Below are positions 60,682-64,000 of a stretch of DNA of 64,000 nt, in pieces. The notes under the pieces are model-generated. The model was not told the origin of the DNA and searched no databases. It saw only the letters and a program-made list of their open reading frames with translations. Each line of letters opens with the position of its first letter. Within the stretch, counting starts at the first letter, position 1. The position numbers were made by a program, and so were the translations under genes. This DNA comes from Planctomycetaceae bacterium (GTDB taxonomy: Bacteria > Planctomycetota > Planctomycetia > Planctomycetales > Planctomycetaceae), in the NCBI GenBank assembly GCA_018699955.1, contig JABISG010000131.1, positions 62,001 to 126,000 on the forward strand. The letters run 5' to 3'.

Positions 60682-61425
60682 ATGACCAACAATTCCGCGC
60701 ACCGGACGCACGTGGCAACCAAGACATCGACGCAGAGGAGCGGATTCAGCTTACTCGAGATTTTCGTCGTACTTGCCATTATTGCAATACTGATCGTAAT
60801 GCTGTTGCCGGTAACGCGAAGTGCCGGACCTGCGGCGCGGCGTTCAACATGCAAGAACAATCTCAAGCAGATTGGCTTGGCGATGCACAACTACGCAGAC
60901 GTCTATGGTGATTTTCCTCCCGCTTACACAGTCGATGAGGATGGCAATCGCCTACATAGCTGGCGTACGCTGATTCTGCCTTACTTGGATCAGCAGCCAC
61001 TTTACGAACGGCTCGATTTGTCGAAGCCGTGGGACGACCCGGCGAATGCGGAGGCGTTTGAAACGAGCGTCTATAGCTACCGCTGTCCTTCGGCCGACTC
61101 TGCTGAGACTCACACAACGTATCTGGCTGTTGTGACAAGGATGAGTTTCATTCGCCCCACCAAACCAAGACCGTTTTCCGAGATCACAGACGAATTCGGC
61201 GAAACGTTGATGGTAATCGAGGTCGATCCTGAGAACGCTGTCCACTGGATGTCGCCAATGGATTCAGATGAGACATTGGTATTTGGGCTTGGGCCGGAAT
61301 CGGCGCTACCGCATGAAGGCGGAATGCATGCATTGTTCGCTGACGGCAGAGTGCATTTTCTTAGCGCCGAAACCCCGACCGCAAAACGTCGTGCGCTGAT
61401 TTCCTTTGACGACGCCGACAAGTAA
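60682..61425 (+). CDS. DUF1559 prepilin-type protein
   Basis: This 247-residue protein has a type IV pilin-like N-terminus (GFSLLEIFVVLAIIAILIVM) that would be cleaved by a prepilin peptidase after Gly, followed by the DUF1559 domain (KNNLKQIGLAMHNYADVYGDFPPA and the C-terminal HALFADGRVHFLSAET). This family is strongly expanded in planctomycetes. It is probably an envelope pseudopilin or surface protein. It lies 40 bases after the RRM gene. Confidence 0.94.
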   Translation: MTNNSAHRTHVATKTSTQRSGFSLLEIFVVLAIIAILIVMLLPVTRSAGPAARRSTCKNNLKQIGLAMHNYADVYGDFPPAYTVDEDGNRLHSWRTLILPYLDQQPLYERLDLSKPWDDPANAEAFETSVYSYRCPSADSAETHTTYLAVVTRMSFIRPTKPRPFSEITDEFGETLMVIEVDPENAVHWMSPMDSDETLVFGLGPESALPHEGGMHALFADGRVHFLSAETPTAKRRALISFDDADK

Positions 61426-61450
61426 AACGCACGCCGTGTTTGGGCGCACC

Positions 61451-62140
61451 TTAATCACCGGCAGATCCGAGTTTTCCCGCTCGAACGGAATCATCGAGCC
61501 TGGAAAAATGCGAGACCTTGAAAAGACCGCTCAACTCGAAAACTGACAGCGGCACTATCCAACTTGCCCACGAAGCCAGCGGGTCAAACCATTCAGACTG
61601 AACACCGCAAACCGTCGCCAATCCCCCCAGGAGCCGAAGGCTAACTGCGGAGCATAGCAGGAGGAAGCACCTCAACATCCAGCGTCGATGAACGGCGAAT
61701 CGGCACCGGACGGCAGCTCTCCAACCCAGTGCGGCACACAGTCCCGTTAAGACGGCCAGCAAAGCGAATCCAATTGCAGCAACGGTTCCAGTCGATGCAT
61801 AATATGCCATCCACAGCCCGCTGGGAGCGACAATCAGCAAAATGGAAGCGACCTGAATCCGCCCGAGAAAACGGTGCCACTTCGGAAGCCTCAGTCGAAA
61901 TTGTTTGCTAATCAGGATCATCCCAATGATGAGAGACACGGGACCAGACGCAATGTGGGGATAGAACGCCCATTGGTAACTGGAAAAATAGTCTTCGCGT
62001 CCTCGCAGAAATTCCGAATTGAAATTCGGCGGGAAGTAATTGGAATAGCCGAGAGTCACTGCCACGGTGACCCTCAAAATCAACAGGCCTGCCAACCAGA
62101 TCAATGCTCGCTGCAGTTTCGCTGATCGGATGATTGACAT
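61451..62140 (-). CDS. DUF2306-type membrane protein
   Basis: This 229-residue protein has an N-terminal helix (ALIWLAGLLILRVTVAV), a periplasmic loop, and several further membrane helices with HIASGPVSLIIGMILIS, LPKWHRFLGRIQV and VHRRWMLRCFLLL. These His-containing helices match the DUF2306 family, some members of which are haem or iron related. Function is unknown. It converges on the DUF1559 gene with a 25-base gap. Confidence 0.82.
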   Translation of the reverse strand: MSIIRSAKLQRALIWLAGLLILRVTVAVTLGYSNYFPPNFNSEFLRGREDYFSSYQWAFYPHIASGPVSLIIGMILISKQFRLRLPKWHRFLGRIQVASILLIVAPSGLWMAYYASTGTVAAIGFALLAVLTGLCAALGWRAAVRCRFAVHRRWMLRCFLLLCSAVSLRLLGGLATVCGVQSEWFDPLASWASWIVPLSVFELSGLFKVSHFSRLDDSVRAGKLGSAGD

Positions 62141-62310
62141 GGTTCGGACACCGGGGCGCGATGGAGAACGTGTGGCTCTGCGGTATTATATGCGACCAAT
62201 CGTTCGATGTCTGCAGGTTGAACCGTTGTCGGCGATGGCACGACCTGGAGCGGCAACTTTGAGTTGATCAGGGATGACATTCGATCCCGTTTTTTGACAA
62301 TGGAAACGCA

Positions 62311-64000
62311 ATGACCGAGAAGAAGCGGCGGCAGTTTGGATTGTGGGATAGTCCCATCACAGCCAGCAGTTTGGCTGCGGGGCGACGGCTCGATGGCGTT
62401 GCCTGGGATACGGACGGCGAAACGGTTGTCTGGCTCGAAGGACGCTCGGGGCATGGAGTGCTGGTTTCGCAGTCATCGTTGGGAGACGCTGCTTGTGATT
62501 TGACGAGTGATCTTAGTGTGCGGGCAAAAGTTGGATACGGCGGCGGTGACTCTACCGTTGCAGACGGCCATGTGTACTTCGCCGCGCATCTGAACGGTCA
62601 GTTGTATCGGCAACGATTGAGCGAAGGCGCTGCTCGGCCGGTGACGTCTTCGTTCGGTTCTGCCTGTTCTCCGGCCGTGTCACCCGATGGCGCATCGATC
62701 GCCTACGTTCATAACGACGGTGTGGGCAATGATCGAATTGCCGTCGTCGATAGTGAAGGCAAACATTGGCCACAGGTTCTCGTCTCCGGTCACGATTTCT
62801 TTATGCAGCCGCGTTGGAGTCCGGACGGTCGGCGGTTGTGCTGGATTGCGTGGGACCATCCCAATATGCCGTGGGATGGAACGACGCTGTATGTGGCCGA
62901 CGTTTTGGATGGAAGTTCCCTTCTGCCGAGATTGGGCGAGGCGCGGGCGATTGCCGGTGGATCGGACATCGCGATCTTTCAACCCGAGTTCATCGACGAT
63001 CGACGCATTGCTTTCATTTCTGATGAAACCGGATCGGGCCGCATTGCCGAGTACGACCTGGAAACTTCAGAACGCCGCTGGCTGACTCCCGATGGCATCG
63101 AACACGGTTTGCCGGCGTGGCGGTTCGGCATGCGGACCTATGTTGTGATTGGTGATGGCCGCACACTGGTGGCAGCGCGAAACGTCCAGGGATTTCAAAG
63201 CCTGTGGCAAATCGATCTCGATACGCTGAACGCCGAACCGATTCAAGCGACGGAAGACTACACGGAGATCACCGACATCGCCGCGGCTCCGGCGAGACGT
63301 CGGTTTGCGTTCATCGGCAGCCGAACCGACTGCCCGCCACGCGTCGTGCAGCACGATCTCGAAACGGGAACGTCGCGAGTTCTGGCCCGCGCGGCAGCGG
63401 AGACGATCCCAGCGGCGGCCTTGTCAAAATGCGAACCGATTTCCTGGAAAACCAACAATGCCGAAACGGTCCACGGGTTGTTCTTTCCGCCCGCCGGTCA
63501 AGGCGTTGAAGGAATTGGCAAGCCACCATTAATTGCCATGATTCACGGCGGGCCGACGTCGCAAGTGAGAGCGGGGTGGAAGCCCGACGCACAATTCTTC
63601 GCCACGCGCGGTTATGCCGTGTTGTACGTCAACTATCGCGGTAGCACCGGATACGGTCGCAATTACATGCTCAAGTTGCGTGGCAATTGGGGGATCTGCG
63701 ATGTCGAAGATGCCATCAGCGGCAAAGAGGCGTTGGTGGCCGAAGGTCGAATCGACCCCCATCGCACGGTGATTATGGGAGGCAGTGCCGGCGGTTTCAC
63801 CGTCCTGCATGCCCTTTCGCAACATCCGCAGTCGTTCACGGCCGGCGTCAGTCTGTATGGAGTTGCCGACCAGTTTCATCTGGCCGCGCAAACGCACAAG
63901 TTCGAAAGCCGATATCTCGATACAATGCTCGGCCCGTTGCCGGAAGCAGCCTCGGTCTATCGCGAGCGGTCACCCGTTTATCATGCCGACCGCATCACGC
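62311..64000 (+). CDS. S9 (prolyl oligopeptidase) family peptidase, partial
   Basis: The gene runs off the window; 563 codons are visible from ATG 62311. The N-terminal part is a beta-propeller with WSPDGRRLCW and VSPDGASIAY blades. The C-terminal alpha/beta hydrolase domain begins near LIAMIHGGPTSQVRAGW and has the nucleophile serine S492 in MGGSAGGFTVLHAL. The catalytic Asp and His lie beyond the window. No signal peptide is visible, so it is likely cytosolic, cleaving short peptides. The family (dipeptidyl/oligopeptidase) is clear; the exact specificity is not. Confidence 0.9.
   Translation, partial: MTEKKRRQFGLWDSPITASSLAAGRRLDGVAWDTDGETVVWLEGRSGHGVLVSQSSLGDAACDLTSDLSVRAKVGYGGGDSTVADGHVYFAAHLNGQLYRQRLSEGAARPVTSSFGSACSPAVSPDGASIAYVHNDGVGNDRIAVVDSEGKHWPQVLVSGHDFFMQPRWSPDGRRLCWIAWDHPNMPWDGTTLYVADVLDGSSLLPRLGEARAIAGGSDIAIFQPEFIDDRRIAFISDETGSGRIAEYDLETSERRWLTPDGIEHGLPAWRFGMRTYVVIGDGRTLVAARNVQGFQSLWQIDLDTLNAEPIQATEDYTEITDIAAAPARRRFAFIGSRTDCPPRVVQHDLETGTSRVLARAAAETIPAAALSKCEPISWKTNNAETVHGLFFPPAGQGVEGIGKPPLIAMIHGGPTSQVRAGWKPDAQFFATRGYAVLYVNYRGSTGYGRNYMLKLRGNWGICDVEDAISGKEALVAEGRIDPHRTVIMGGSAGGFTVLHALSQHPQSFTAGVSLYGVADQFHLAAQTHKFESRYLDTMLGPLPEAASVYRERSPVYHADRIT

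Overview
This window looks like chromosomal DNA from a planctomycete (Planctomycetia). It carries a prepilin-type DUF1559 protein, a lipoprotein with two DUF1080 domains, a cytosolic Ser/Thr kinase joining a zinc ribbon to leucine-rich repeats, a SecA with an enlarged C-terminal region, secreted beta-helix and beta-sandwich proteins, Kdo transferase (WaaA, so an LPS-type envelope), and several families of dispersed GC-rich palindromes. Base composition is moderately GC-rich and even. No rRNA, tRNA, CRISPR array, transposase or integrase was seen, so most of the window reads as ordinary chromosome with lineage-specific islands.

Layout. 1-3.3 kb: end of an FkbM-type methyltransferase, then an OmpR-type two-component pair. 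3.7-9.4 kb: a signalling island of a kinase-LRR protein, a convergent pentapeptide-TIR-like protein and a divergent FHA-cyclase. 9.7-12.9 kb: glutamate dehydrogenase and an acetolactate-synthase-type ThDP enzyme. 13.6-19.1 kb: ROK kinase, Ppx, polyphosphate kinase and SixA. 19.2-24.0 kb: ClpX, a SHOCT protein, KDPG aldolase and two exported thioredoxin-fold proteins. 24.3-30.2 kb, minus strand: a molybdopterin operon (large FAD/Fe-S oxidoreductase, moaD, moaE, moaA, cysteine-desulfurase-like enzyme). 30.3-35.0 kb, minus strand: membrane proteins, FolE, an exported beta-helix protein and a MarR regulator. 35.2-43.3 kb: SecA behind a sigma-54-type promoter, a tiny membrane ORF, WaaA, MetK and a membrane protein. 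43.4-50.8 kb: a lone GH2-like domain, FabH, a sugar isomerase, a large membrane protein, an alpha/beta hydrolase lipoprotein and an HtrA protease. 51.3-58.1 kb: an acidic-repeat HTH membrane protein, an exported Ig-like protein, twin TatA-like genes and a double-DUF1080 lipoprotein. 58.3-64.0 kb: an NDP-sugar epimerase, RraA-like protein, RRM protein, DUF1559 pseudopilin, DUF2306 protein and the start of an S9 peptidase.

The best candidate for an undescribed system is the 3.7-9.4 kb island. It places a Ser/Thr kinase, an FHA phosphothreonine reader fused to a class III cyclase, and a TIR-like/pentapeptide protein with an unrecognised C-terminal beta-rich domain side by side. Other unusual points are the SecA wing-motif multiplication, the SD/SG-repeat HTH membrane protein, the ROK protein without zinc cysteines, the sigma-54-like promoter before secA, and the dispersed palindrome families, one of which seems to lie inside the waaA reading frame.
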